The notes beneath the pieces were generated by a model. It was not told where the DNA came from, did no database searches, and saw only the letters and a list, made by a program, of their open reading frames with translations. A stretch of DNA of 64,000 nucleotides, taken from positions 213,014 to 277,013 of the forward strand of contig NZ_JAKGBI010000013.1 in NCBI RefSeq assembly GCF_021530565.1, read 5' to 3'. A program made the position numbers and the translations under genes. Shown in pieces: positions 10,216-18,929 of this stretch (its first letter is position 1; each line of letters begins with the position of its first letter). This stretch comes from Pseudoalteromonas sp. SMS1. GTDB lineage: Bacteria > Pseudomonadota > Gammaproteobacteria > Enterobacterales > Alteromonadaceae.

Positions 10216-10295
10216 CTTAGAGAGTAGTATCGGCTTACCACTAAGGCTAGTCGCTATTTTTGGGAATAGATCAACCGGTAAATAGTACGCGTTTA

Positions 10296-10598
10296 GTGTC
10301 TGAACAATTACAAGCGGAACATGATTTTCTGAAACAAATTTGAGTAGATAACGGGCCTGAATTAATATCAGCACGTCTAACTGACTGGTGCGAAACGCAC
10401 AATGTTTAACTAGTTTATATACAGTCTGGCAAACCACAACAAAACGGGTTTGTTGAACGCTCCAATGGTTCATTTAGATGAGAATGTTTAGATACTTACT
10501 TGTTTGAGTCACTCAGTTAAGAGAAAGAGTGGTGTGGTTCTGTACAACAATGAACGCACACATGACAAACTTGCCCGCTGTTTTACAGGTGTCTCATT
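10296..10598 (+). pseudogene. IS3-family transposase (OrfB) remnant
   Basis: Translation gives the end of an IS3 integrase core: VDNGPELISARLTDWCETHN, a stop, YIQSGKPQQNGFVERSNGSF, a stop, then ECLDTYLFESLS. A frame change is followed by YNNERTHDKLARCFTG. These are the conserved DNGPEF, GKPxQNxxxER and YNxxRPH blocks, but with at least three in-frame stops and a frameshift. The element is dead. No terminal inverted repeats could be assigned. Confidence 0.88.
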
Positions 10599-10690
10599 AA
10601 CCGGGAAGTGGACAATAACTTCGTTGTACGCGTGTACAAATTGACCTTTCTTAATAAACGAGTGGCACACCACTATTTATTTCACTTTAA

Positions 10691-11509
10691 TCAAGGAGCA
10701 GGGTCAAATTCAGACATAAGAGTAAAGTTTGGATCTTCTGTGTATTCAGATTGTCCAAATAATAGCTTTCTCAGTATAATCTGAATTTCTCTCTGGTCGC
10801 CTACATCGCTGTCAAACAAACCTGACCACGCTTTAATATGGACAACACCATGCTCTTCATTTACTTCCAGCCAAGTAAGGTCATTAAGTGCCGCTCTGTC
10901 TAGGTTTACCGCTTCAAAAAAGTGCTTACTTAACCACATCTCTGCGGACACAGCTTCAATATAGCCAGATTTAAAACGCCAATGTCCAGGGTTAACACGC
11001 GTATCCACTATGGACTCTTCCAAAGGAGGTGGGTACCCATTACTGATCTTGGGTAAGTGTTCATGGGACCAGTTGTAAATATCATATGTACAAAGCGAAT
11101 CACTGTTTTGCTTATGGCTGTAATCTTGATTAATCAGTCTCGCCATAACAAAGTTTGGGTGTTCCAGTACCGGTCCCCACCAATTTTCACGAGCTCTGAT
11201 CAGTTTATCAAAACCTTTTACCAAAAGTTGGTCAATACCCCAATCAGATAGGTGAATATAACTAATAGAGTGAGTCCCCTGAAGTCCTGATTCCGTATGG
11301 CTAATCGAAAATCGGCTAGCCTTTGTGGTATCTTTTGCTTGGTTTTTTGTGTAGTTTTCAACCTTAATGGTACGACATGTATTAATATTTACCAGCTTTT
11401 GCAAGCCCTCATACTGGATCAAACCATTACTAAAATCCGCTATTTCCCAAAGCTTAAGCGCTTTGGGAAAACTATTGGCTAAGAAGTTTATATTCAAAAA
11501 TAGGCTCAT
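10691..11509 (-). CDS. Hypothetical protein, unknown accessory gene
   Basis: The product is about 272 residues with no signal peptide or membrane segment. I prefer the ATG at 11509 because AAGGAG lies eleven bases and AAGGGG two bases upstream; a GTG at 11521 directly abuts AAGGAG and cannot use it. The protein is rich in Trp and aromatic residues (ENWWGPVLEHPNF, NPGHWRF, VSAEMWLSKHFF), and the C-terminal half resembles the look of polymorphic-toxin immunity proteins, without a family I can name. It lies between an IS3 relic and an attC-like hairpin, so horizontal acquisition is likely. Confidence 0.7.
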   Translation of the reverse strand: MSLFLNINFLANSFPKALKLWEIADFSNGLIQYEGLQKLVNINTCRTIKVENYTKNQAKDTTKASRFSISHTESGLQGTHSISYIHLSDWGIDQLLVKGFDKLIRARENWWGPVLEHPNFVMARLINQDYSHKQNSDSLCTYDIYNWSHEHLPKISNGYPPPLEESIVDTRVNPGHWRFKSGYIEAVSAEMWLSKHFFEAVNLDRAALNDLTWLEVNEEHGVVHIKAWSGLFDSDVGDQREIQIILRKLLFGQSEYTEDPNFTLMSEFDPAP

Positions 11510-11580
11510 TGCCCCTTGCACTCCTTAAGTACAATAATGATACCATTTTGGCTTGCAAATTTACGTCAATACTCGCAGAA

Positions 11581-11625
11581 GCTAAACCACTGGGTTGAAC
11601 GCGCACGCCCAGTGTGCGGTTAGGT
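11581..11625. repeat. Integron attC-like hairpin (candidate)
   Basis: A perfect 7-bp inverted repeat, CACTGGG (11588-11594) and CCCAGTG (11608-11614), is bracketed by GCTAAAC (11581-11587) and GTTAGGT (11619-11625). GTTAGGT matches the attC R' consensus GTTRRRY exactly; GCTAAAC matches the partner RYYYAAC at six of seven. A 4-base spacer is present on one side only. The site is 45 bp, shorter than usual attC sites, and no integron integrase is in the window, so this is only a candidate. Confidence 0.3.
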
Positions 11626-12255
11626 CTAGCAACCTCCGCACCACTACTGCCTCTTTTAACACGTTGCGCCAAATCTTCAATATTCTACCTTTTGTATACT
11701 TAGCCGATAAGCTCGCTCTAAGCGTCGTCATTAATGAGCCTTCTGCGTGTGTCCGTTTATTAGTTACTGCGTCAACAATCCATCTTAGTTTCGCGCAATC
11801 AGTTAATGTACGCACTTTTACTAAATAAGAAAAGCTAACCTTGTTTTAAAAGGGCAATTGTTTCTGTTTTTTGAAACTTACAGAAGTGTAATTGTGGTAT
11901 AAATATTAATCTAACGATGGATTAGTTACCTACACTGTCGAGCAACGTATTGATATTGACTGACTTTGGAGCCAAAAAAGCAGAGGGTTATAATACTTAG
12001 GCGAGCTTAAGATAGAACAGGGACAAATTTATTGCTTAAACTAGGCGCTTGGAGTTCTGTTTAACTATGTAGTTAAAGATGAACTTTAAAATAAACGGCA
12101 ATCGTACCGAAAGCATTGGCAGACTTTTCCTCGATATTTTAACTTAGCAGTACGGTGAAACTGTAGATGGCACAGGCACACAACTTACTTGCTGAACATA
12201 TTGAAACAAGTTAACCGCGTAACAGGGTTAGTTAAGTCTCTGGCTTCTTTAATAA
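11626..12255. other. Gene-free stretch with repeat copy B
   Basis: Some 630 bases with no supported gene. It contains repeat copy B (11839-11940). Reading frames are broken by many stops. The DNA before 12255 shows no clear terminator for the convergent genes. Confidence 0.45.
11839..11940 (+). repeat. Diverged direct repeat, copy B
   Basis: Matches copy A (9353-9450) in direct orientation. The core GTAATTGTGGTATAAATA lies at 11888-11905, differing from copy A by one base. Between the copies lie the SUKH gene, the IS3 relic and the 272-residue unknown. Confidence 0.55.
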
Positions 12256-13203
12256 TTAACCATGGCTAGTACATTCATCCTCAGAAGCATTATGCAGAGA
12301 ATCACTTTGACACTTATGCATACGCGTGGACTGCCAACATAGCAGAGACCCAAGAGTAACGGTTATGACGCCAATCCAAAAACCTGAGGTTAGTTCTACA
12401 TTAAGAATGATGGCGGCGAAGATGCCAGAAAACACAGGCGTGAAGTAAGATATCGCAGCTAGGACAATCATATTTCCGCTTATAATGGCCTTGTTCCAAA
12501 GGCCATATCCAAGGGCCATACCGCCACCAGCCAAAAGTAAGACAAAGGTGCTCGCGAATGAAAAATTATGCACGAACCCCACATTCAATAAATACCACTT
12601 ACTCCAAAGTGTTAAAGCTGTAAAAATGAAAAACAGTGTAATGGCGTTTTGACCATTTGAAATTGCTTTTGTGAGATTGCAGTAAACAGCCCAGATAATT
12701 GCGCCAGAAAATGCCATTAAAAACGCGATAGGGTTGCTGTGAATATTGGAGGCAACACCGTTGAATAGAGTGATGAAGTCGCCTGATATCACTAAACATA
12801 CCCCACTGAATGCCAAGATGCATCCAGGCATTAACATGAGTAAGTTTGCTTTACTTTGTCTTGATATGATTGCGCCGACAACAGTAAAAGCAGGCCAAAG
12901 GTAGTTTACGATAAGCACTTGCGTTGACTGTTCTCTGGAGTTTGAAAAACCTAGAGAAAGCGATAAGCAAATCTCATATGCGACAAATAGTGTGCCACCT
13001 AACAGTACATATTTTTTGGGGTACTTGGTTATTTGAGGTATACCTAAAAACGCAGCAAGAAACATGGCAGCAAAAGTGTAAACAAGCGCAGCGCCGCCAA
13101 TAGCACCAAAGTCTTCAGTTACAATACGGACTAAGTGCAATACTGCACTCCAAATAAGCACAGCAAAGACACCATACATTGTGCATCGGTATGGACTAGG
13201 CAA
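12256..13203 (-). CDS. YddG-like aromatic amino acid exporter (DMT/EamA superfamily)
   Basis: The 315-residue protein has ten predicted membrane helices. Characteristic YddG blocks are present: GAIGGAALVYTFAAM, LFVAYEICLSLSLG, VNYLWPAFTV, SGAIIWAVYCNLTK and ISYFTPVFSG, ending in LGSLLCWQSTR. YddG exports aromatic amino acids and related compounds across the inner membrane. The start is a TTG (13203) with AAAGGAG seven bases upstream; an ATG eight codons in is the alternative. A soluble tail of about 25 residues follows the last helix. It diverges from the MsrA-like gene. Confidence 0.85.
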   Translation of the reverse strand: MPSPYRCTMYGVFAVLIWSAVLHLVRIVTEDFGAIGGAALVYTFAAMFLAAFLGIPQITKYPKKYVLLGGTLFVAYEICLSLSLGFSNSREQSTQVLIVNYLWPAFTVVGAIISRQSKANLLMLMPGCILAFSGVCLVISGDFITLFNGVASNIHSNPIAFLMAFSGAIIWAVYCNLTKAISNGQNAITLFFIFTALTLWSKWYLLNVGFVHNFSFASTFVLLLAGGGMALGYGLWNKAIISGNMIVLAAISYFTPVFSGIFAAIILNVELTSGFWIGVITVTLGSLLCWQSTRMHKCQSDSLHNASEDECTSHG

Positions 13204-13414
13204 TCTAAAGCTCCTTTAAAAATTGAAATTATAAAGCCTTTATTTTTAGATTATATCGATTTGAATCAAAAAAAGACGATATTAGTCATATAATTGTATA
13301 TATCTTACGTTGTATAAGTACATCAACTTGGGAGCGAGCACGTACTCTGTTGTGGTAACATTTCGTGCTATTTTGAGTAATTACAGTGGGTACTCAAATA
13401 AGTTTGAGGTAGAC

Positions 13415-13939
13415 ATGATTGAAAAGCTAGGACTCGGTGGCAGTTGTTATTGGTGTACAGAAGCAATATTTGGCTCATTGCGAGGTGTTAAGCAAGTCAC
13501 GCAAGGCTGGGTAAACAGCTTTAAAGAACAAAGCTGGTTTTCAGAGGGAATAATTTTAGACTTTGACAACGAAGTGATTAAATTACGTGATCTCATTGAA
13601 ATACATTTGTACACGCACAGCGCAACCTCAAATCACAGTCGTCGGAACAAGTACCGCAGTGCGGTATATTGTTTTGAAGATACTCAGTATACTTGTGCAG
13701 TTGATTGCCTCATACAATTGCAGCCAAACTTTGATAATCCAGTAATTACTAAAGCACTTATGTTCAATGAATTTAAGCCATCACCACCGCATTATCAAAA
13801 CTACTTTTATACAGATCCTAAACGTCCATTTTGTAAAAATGTGATCACGCCTAAGCTAAAAATGCTAATTTCTAAATTTGGAAACAAAGTTGAATATGAC
13901 CAAGTTACCCAAGCATTAAGCACGCATGACAAGCCTTAA
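13415..13939 (+). CDS. MsrA-like peptide methionine (S)-S-oxide reductase
   Basis: The product is about 174 residues. The start at 13415 follows GAGG by five bases, and homologous sequence begins there. MsrA features: LGGSCYWCTEAIFGSLRGV (GCFWC-type motif with the catalytic Cys), KYRSAVYCF (usual YRSAIY), and PHYQNYF plus PFCKNVITPKL at the C-terminus. MsrA reduces methionine S-sulfoxide using thioredoxin. The motif reads GSCYWCTE instead of GCFWC and several positions are divergent, so substrate range may differ from housekeeping MsrA. It is divergently placed to the YddG-like exporter. Confidence 0.8.
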   Translation: MIEKLGLGGSCYWCTEAIFGSLRGVKQVTQGWVNSFKEQSWFSEGIILDFDNEVIKLRDLIEIHLYTHSATSNHSRRNKYRSAVYCFEDTQYTCAVDCLIQLQPNFDNPVITKALMFNEFKPSPPHYQNYFYTDPKRPFCKNVITPKLKMLISKFGNKVEYDQVTQALSTHDKP

Positions 13940-14164
13940 CGAATTTGAAGACATTTTCACAATATGGCACTTGGTTCGTTTTAGTGAAATGAAAATTTAT
14001 CTATTGCCGAGTAATGCTTGACGTTCATTCGGTTTAATAGATTGTTTTGTCTTATTTTTATGCAATTTACCATCTATGGATAAGATATGCTAACCGAGTC
14101 ACGGTGAGTAATTACTGAATAAGGTAGCCCAGCGAAACACTGGGCTCTGGATTCTGGTTAGTTG

Positions 14165-14506
14165 TTAACCATGATTCTCGTGGAAGTGTTCACCGTGCTG
14201 ATGATGCCAGTGACCATCGTGGTTGTACTCAACACGACCATGCTCAACTCGGCTTTTATGGCCACAATCTAATCCATGGCCGTGCTTGTGTTTGTTGTGC
14301 ACTTTGACTTTTGCTTCATGGGTTTCGCCAGCATGGCTGTGATGGTCGTGACCATTGTGATTGTAATCGAAATGGTCTTTGTGCCACTCTGCTGCGTGCC
14401 CGCAATTATAACCATGGCTGTGGGCATGCTCCTCATGTGCTTTATGCTCTGTTGCGGCTACAGAACAGGTCATACCTAACGACAGTGCTAATATAATTTC
14501 CTTCAT
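14165..14506 (-). CDS. His-rich periplasmic repeat protein
   Basis: The 113-residue protein starts with a signal peptide (MKEIILALSLGMTCSVAA) preceded by AGGAG. The mature part is two tandem units of about 37 residues with the pattern HxHGxxCGH, then a short linker, HxDYNHxGH and HHxHxxxxHE. His makes up about a third of the protein. This is expected to bind transition metals (Zn, Cu, Ni) in the periplasm; the metal is inference. The same repeat unit occurs in the cytoplasmic-type protein at 17269-17604, on the other side of the hybrid kinase from which this gene diverges. Confidence 0.8.
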   Translation of the reverse strand: MKEIILALSLGMTCSVAATEHKAHEEHAHSHGYNCGHAAEWHKDHFDYNHNGHDHHSHAGETHEAKVKVHNKHKHGHGLDCGHKSRVEHGRVEYNHDGHWHHQHGEHFHENHG

Positions 14507-14711
14507 AGAGTTTCTCCTGATTGTGAATTAATCATAAAAAACTATAGTGAACGGTTGGCTTTTAAACAAGCACCTAGCTTCATTGCAAATTCTACAAGGT
14601 AATTAATGGTTTACAGTCAATTTGACAAGGGAGTCACACAACTTTCTATCGTATTTTTTATTCGTTGCTAATATTTTATGGTGAGAAGTGAATTTATAGG
14701 GAATAGAGTGC

Positions 14712-16502
14712 ATGCGCAGTGAATTTGGAACAGAGCAAAGCAAGTTAAAGCTCAACTTTTTATTGGTAATTTTGACTGGAGCTGGATTAACCTTGGTCTC
14801 TTGGTTTTTTTATCATCAAGTTGAAAAGCAATGGCACATATATTCGTCGGATATCCAAAAAGTTTATTTGTTACATGACGATCTCGTTCAGCATCTAGGT
14901 TATGGAGGGTTTATCCATGATTTTAAAAACTTAGTGTTAAGAAAAGATGCTAAACGTTATGAGCCTAAGCTGCGAAAGTCTCTATCTGAAATCCATGAAA
15001 TACTATTCCAATTAGCATCTTTTGATCAATACAGCGATGAATCTATCGAAGTCATTAAACGTGTGATTAGTGAATATGAGAGAAACCTTGAAATAGCACT
15101 TACCCTAATCAAAAACAATGCATCAAGTGAAGAGATAGATCGCACTGTAAAAGTAGACGACTCAAAAGCCTTAACAGCCTTGGCTAAATTTCATATTGGT
15201 AGCGAACGCCAATTAAATGAAGCACGCGTTATGGTGGATCGAAACTTCTTAATCGCCAACACAATACACTTTGCCAGTGTTGTCGTTTTTATCGGTGTTT
15301 TAATTTTATATTTTTACAAACTGAGTAGTTCTATTCGAAAAGAGCACCAATTGACGTTAAAAGCGCTAGAAGGTTCACGAGTAAAGTCGGAGTTTTTGGC
15401 AAATATGAGTCATGAAATAAGAACGCCCCTGAATGGAGTCATGGGTTCTCTGCAAGTTTTGCAATCTAATCTCACTGATAAAAGTAACCTCGAAACAGCA
15501 GGTACCGCACTGTTTTCTTGCCGCAGTTTGTTAAAAATCATCAATGACATTTTAGACTTTTCTAAAATTGAAGCCAATGAAATGTCGATAGAGCAGATTG
15601 ATTTCTCTTTATTTAAAATAGTAGCGTCGATTAAATCTGACTTTCAATGTGATGCGCAAGACAAATCTATTTATTTAAAAATAAACATTGCACATGATGT
15701 AAATGAAGGCTGGGTTGGTGACCCTGTTAGGCTGCGGCAGGTACTTTTGAACCTCGTATCGAATGCCGTAAAGTTTACGCATGAAGGCGGGGTCACTTTG
15801 TCTATTTTTAAATCCGAAAGTGCCCATTGCACTGGACTCACATTTGAAGTGGTAGATACAGGTATTGGGATGTCTAGAAGCGCTCAGTCTCGGCTATTTG
15901 AGCGATTTAAACAAGCCGATAATTCGATTACCAGAAAGTTTGGGGGGACGGGGTTAGGGCTGGCCATTACTCAAAAGCTCATTACTTTGATGGACGGCAC
16001 AATAACCGTCACCAGCAAAGAAGGAGAAGGGAGTACATTCGGCGTGTTTTTGCCTATGCAAGTCTCGAAAGTATCAAATTTTGACACACCACCACGCGAA
16101 ATTACAACACCAGACCTCAGCAATAAAAAAGTGTTAGTGGCAGAGGACGATAAGATAAATACCACAGTTATTCGGGCTATTCTAGCAAAGACGAATGCCG
16201 AGCTCCTCTTTGCTGAGAATGGGGTTGAAGCCGTTGAACTTTATCGAGCGTCATTACCAGATTTGATTTTAATGGACATTCAAATGCCTGAAATGGGTGG
16301 CGTAGAAGCATGTGAATTGATCAGGTTGCAGGATACTGAGATCCCAATTGTGGCCCTAACAGCCAATGTTCTTAAGGAAGATATTGAAAAGTATCATCAA
16401 ACAGGGTTTACATTTCATGTTGGAAAGCCAATAGATACAAGTACGCTATACGCAACAATTTTAAGGTGTATTGAAGCAGAGCCTGAGACCATTGGTGGTT
16501 GA
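14712..16502 (+). CDS. Hybrid sensor histidine kinase/response regulator
   Basis: The 596-residue protein has membrane helix 1 (about 14-35), a periplasmic helical sensor of about 150 residues, membrane helix 2 (about 183-202), a HisKA domain with FLANMSHEIRTPLNGVMG (phosphorylatable His234), HATPase_c with NLVSNAVKFT, DTGIGMS and GGTGLGLAIT, and a C-terminal receiver with the acidic pair AEDDK and phospho-acceptor Asp522 in LMDIQMPEMGG. The sensor is unassigned. There is no Hpt domain, so phosphotransfer to a separate Hpt or output through the receiver itself is needed. It diverges from the His-rich periplasmic gene, which suggests metal sensing as a hypothesis. Confidence 0.9.
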   Translation: MRSEFGTEQSKLKLNFLLVILTGAGLTLVSWFFYHQVEKQWHIYSSDIQKVYLLHDDLVQHLGYGGFIHDFKNLVLRKDAKRYEPKLRKSLSEIHEILFQLASFDQYSDESIEVIKRVISEYERNLEIALTLIKNNASSEEIDRTVKVDDSKALTALAKFHIGSERQLNEARVMVDRNFLIANTIHFASVVVFIGVLILYFYKLSSSIRKEHQLTLKALEGSRVKSEFLANMSHEIRTPLNGVMGSLQVLQSNLTDKSNLETAGTALFSCRSLLKIINDILDFSKIEANEMSIEQIDFSLFKIVASIKSDFQCDAQDKSIYLKINIAHDVNEGWVGDPVRLRQVLLNLVSNAVKFTHEGGVTLSIFKSESAHCTGLTFEVVDTGIGMSRSAQSRLFERFKQADNSITRKFGGTGLGLAITQKLITLMDGTITVTSKEGEGSTFGVFLPMQVSKVSNFDTPPREITTPDLSNKKVLVAEDDKINTTVIRAILAKTNAELLFAENGVEAVELYRASLPDLILMDIQMPEMGGVEACELIRLQDTEIPIVALTANVLKEDIEKYHQTGFTFHVGKPIDTSTLYATILRCIEAEPETIGG

Positions 16503-16674
16503 TAATTAATCTACATTCCAATGTTAACAGCGATTTAAAGCAAGGGACTTTGACTAGTCAGTTTTAAGTTCAAGAGTTTGGTACATCTTTTAATTTGTCA
16601 CTTTGCTATTTTTATTGCTAAACCTACATTTATTACATACTGCATTACAAGGTAATCATCGGGAGGGAGTCACA

Positions 16675-17142
16675 ATGGCATTTAAAACTTCTACTACTGC
16701 GCAAGACGCGTATATTGAGCTGTTTGATATCAGTACACCTGAAATAGATCATACGTTGGCACATGAGTTACTGGTGTCAAAACTCAATGAAGTGGCACTC
16801 AGCCTTTGGTCAGTTCCAACAGAAAAGCATTGCGTTAGAGATACTTTAGTGTTTGAAGTGTCCAAAGCCCTAATGGAAACTAAAAAGTATTTTCGTTCTT
16901 TGGAGTCCAATGCACCTAGAGACAACGAAGTAGAAGGCAGGCTTGTCATGTTGTGGGGGTTGGCTGCAATACCAATTAAATTAATAGACACGGAATTGGC
17001 TATTTTACTCACTGAAAGGGCGGAGGTTTGGCTACACCCAGAAGGGTGGACACAAGATGAGCTTGTTGAGTTTGGTAACAAATTACAAATTGTATCTCGC
17101 ACTTTTATGCGACTTTCATTCCCAATCTCTGTTTGGCATTAA
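16675..17142 (+). CDS. Hypothetical protein, 155 residues
   Basis: The start at 16675 has GGGAGG eight bases upstream; an earlier in-frame ATG at 16603 has none. The protein is soluble, alpha-helical by composition and acidic, with no recognised motif (DISTPEIDHTLAHELLVSK near the start, WLHPEGWTQDELVEF near the end). It lies between the hybrid kinase and a His-rich protein and might be part of that module. I do not recognise the family. Confidence 0.7.
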   Translation: MAFKTSTTAQDAYIELFDISTPEIDHTLAHELLVSKLNEVALSLWSVPTEKHCVRDTLVFEVSKALMETKKYFRSLESNAPRDNEVEGRLVMLWGLAAIPIKLIDTELAILLTERAEVWLHPEGWTQDELVEFGNKLQIVSRTFMRLSFPISVWH

Positions 17143-17268
17143 ATACAGGTAACTCATGGAGATGAAAGCAACACTAACAAAGTGTTTATCAAAACAGATT
17201 TGTTAAGGTTGAATTGTCCATTGGTTGAACTAGATTTAAACAGCACGCATAAAACAGGGAATACATAT

Positions 17269-17604
17269 ATGTCTTGCTCACAATCACATAAACATTCTGA
17301 CCATGTTCATGGTCCAAATTGCGGTCATACTGCCATTAATCATAATGGGCATATAGATTATCTTGTGGATGGTAAATTGCACCATCCACATGGTGATCAT
17401 TGTGATGAACATGCAATAGAAGTGTCGGATACAAATCCAAATCAATGTAATCATGCAAATGTAGAAAAGGACCATGTTCATGGACCTGGGTGTGGCCATG
17501 AAGCTATCCAACATGGTGATCATACCGACTATATTGTGAATGGCCGGCTGGAACACCAGCATGGTGATCACTGCGACGATCATGGTCCAATTCAACTTGC
17601 GTGA
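17269..17604 (+). CDS. His-rich metal-binding repeat protein without signal peptide
   Basis: The product is 111 residues. The ATG at 17269 follows AGGGA by six bases; the upstream in-frame ATG at 17182 is less likely. It has two near-identical units of 37 residues with the pattern HVHGPxCGH, then HxxHxDYxVxGxLxH and PHGDHCDEH or QHGDHCDDH, joined by a 12-residue linker with another Cys. No signal peptide or membrane segment is seen, so it should be cytoplasmic. The spacing of His and Cys suggests transition-metal binding or storage. It shares the repeat with the periplasmic protein at 14165-14506. Confidence 0.8.
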   Translation: MSCSQSHKHSDHVHGPNCGHTAINHNGHIDYLVDGKLHHPHGDHCDEHAIEVSDTNPNQCNHANVEKDHVHGPGCGHEAIQHGDHTDYIVNGRLEHQHGDHCDDHGPIQLA

Positions 17605-17670
17605 CTAAAAATAAACCGGGGGTTGAGCATGTTTATCACATGCCCCTTTCCCGAGTTTACCTGTCAAAGG

Positions 17671-17913
17671 TTAGTCACCAAATAAGTTTTTGTATATTGA
17701 ACGCACAATTTGATTGTGCTTGCCTACATGTTTTGTTAAGGATATCGCGCCTTGGGTCATAATCACTGCAAACAGCAAAGCACCCACTTCAAGAATCGTG
17801 AAAGGAGAGAATGTCATCACAAGTGCGGTGTTGAGCCACGAAGCGAGTGTGATCAACCAAGTTAGCAGTAAAGCCTTTTCATTGAATCGTGTATTCTGTA
17901 TTTTCGTTTTCAT
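17671..17913 (-). CDS. Small membrane protein, paralogue of its neighbour
   Basis: An 80-residue protein with a charged N-terminus, two membrane segments (about 16-36 and 41-60) and a basic C-terminal tail. AGGA lies six bases before the ATG. The second helix and tail (VIMTQGAISLTKHVGKHNQ) align with the same part of the upstream gene (LMTEGAIWCTAAVTGVAVV). The architecture resembles small holins, but no phage genes are nearby and the role is unknown. Confidence 0.65.
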   Translation of the reverse strand: MKTKIQNTRFNEKALLLTWLITLASWLNTALVMTFSPFTILEVGALLFAVIMTQGAISLTKHVGKHNQIVRSIYKNLFGD

Positions 17914-17939
17914 GGTTGTTCCTAATAAGTAAGGTTTCG

Positions 17940-18212
17940 TTAAGCGGTTTTGTTACCAGTCAATTTGTTTTTAATTGCACTCATGATGGCTTTTCTGCTT
18001 TCAACAACGGCAACGCCCGTTACCGCGGCGGTGCACCAAATTGCCCCTTCGGTCATAAGCGCTGTTACTGTCGCAGTGGCGACTTGTATGGTTTTGTCTT
18101 CTGCTATGAAAAGTACAGCAAACAATGCAATCCAACTTACGACAACGAGTGACCAAATAGCGGTTAACAAGCGTTTTTTATCCAACTTCTTGATTTGATG
18201 TGTAATTGCCAT
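17940..18212 (-). CDS. Small membrane protein, paralogue of its neighbour
   Basis: A 90-residue protein with a basic N-terminus (MAITHQIKKLDKKRL), two membrane segments (about 17-36 and 42-66) and a basic tail. AGGAG lies nine bases upstream of the ATG. It heads a two-gene unit with the shorter paralogue 26 bases downstream and diverges from the ECF sigma gene. Function unknown; holin-like by shape only. Confidence 0.65.
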   Translation of the reverse strand: MAITHQIKKLDKKRLLTAIWSLVVVSWIALFAVLFIAEDKTIQVATATVTALMTEGAIWCTAAVTGVAVVESRKAIMSAIKNKLTGNKTA

Positions 18213-18425
18213 GCTTTAAATCTCCTATTCGTTTAAAGTTTTATCTGCTTTGTTCATTTAGTCGAAGGCCGAATAGAACCATTACAACTTTTTATATATT
18301 TTTTTAATGGCTGGTTTTTCACTAAAAACACGATATATTTCTCGAGCGAATAATTATTAAAAAAAGATGTAATGATTCTGGAGTCGACACGACTAATAAG
18401 AAAAACAACTCGGAGGCAGGAATCG

Positions 18426-18929
18426 TTGGTAACGTTCACCAAGGACTCAAAAAAAGAAGCTATTATTGCCCAGTATTGGCCGCAAATAAGCCGTGCGGCA
18501 TCTGGATATGAATGTAGGCCCGCTTTATCAGATGAGCTCGCTCAAGAAATGGCGCTTTCAATATGGCGGTCACTAGACGGGTTTAATAAGCAGTGTTCAC
18601 TTAATACATATATCTACCGGGTAATACACAATACGGCCATTGATCATATTAGGCGCCATAGTCGCTTATCTGAAGATGAATTTGATGAGGCTACTGCGTG
18701 TGAGCAGGCATCACCAGAAACAAGTGCGTTGCAAGCGCAAAGACAAAAGCAATTATTGAATGCGGTGAATAAATTGCCGCTGAGCTTAAGGCAAGTCATG
18801 TTATTAAAGTTAGAAGACTTAACCAATGTAGAAATCAGCGACGTGTTGGGCATTAGTGATGCCAATGTTGGGATCAGATTACATAGAGCTAAAGAACAGC
18901 TCTCAAAACTATTAGTGGGGATCAATTAA
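18426..18929 (+). CDS. ECF-type RNA polymerase sigma factor
   Basis: Region 2 is visible as DELAQEMALSIWRSLDGFN and YIYRVIHNTAIDHIRR, and region 4 as LPLSLRQVMLLKLEDLTN followed by the helix-turn-helix EISDVLGISDANVGIRLHRA. I favour the TTG at 18426, which has GGAGG nine bases upstream and fits the usual ECF N-terminus; an ATG at 18372 in frame would add 18 basic residues but has no ribosome binding site. The stop overlaps the start of the next gene (TAATG), so the two are translationally coupled. The partner is a membrane protein likely to act as anti-sigma factor. Confidence 0.88.
   Translation: MVTFTKDSKKEAIIAQYWPQISRAASGYECRPALSDELAQEMALSIWRSLDGFNKQCSLNTYIYRVIHNTAIDHIRRHSRLSEDEFDEATACEQASPETSALQAQRQKQLLNAVNKLPLSLRQVMLLKLEDLTNVEISDVLGISDANVGIRLHRAKEQLSKLLVGIN

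Noticed and set aside
11582..11828. 77-codon open frames on both strands around the attC-like hairpin
   Set aside because: Both read through the inverted repeat, have no ribosome binding site and no recognisable protein text.
14276..14496. Plus-strand open frames over the His-rich periplasmic gene
   Set aside because: They are reverse readings of His codons, giving Met/Val-rich text with no support.
17284..17595. 103-codon open frame opposite the His-rich gene
   Set aside because: Met/Ile-rich text caused by reading CAT codons backwards as ATG; it mirrors the repeat gene and is not a protein.
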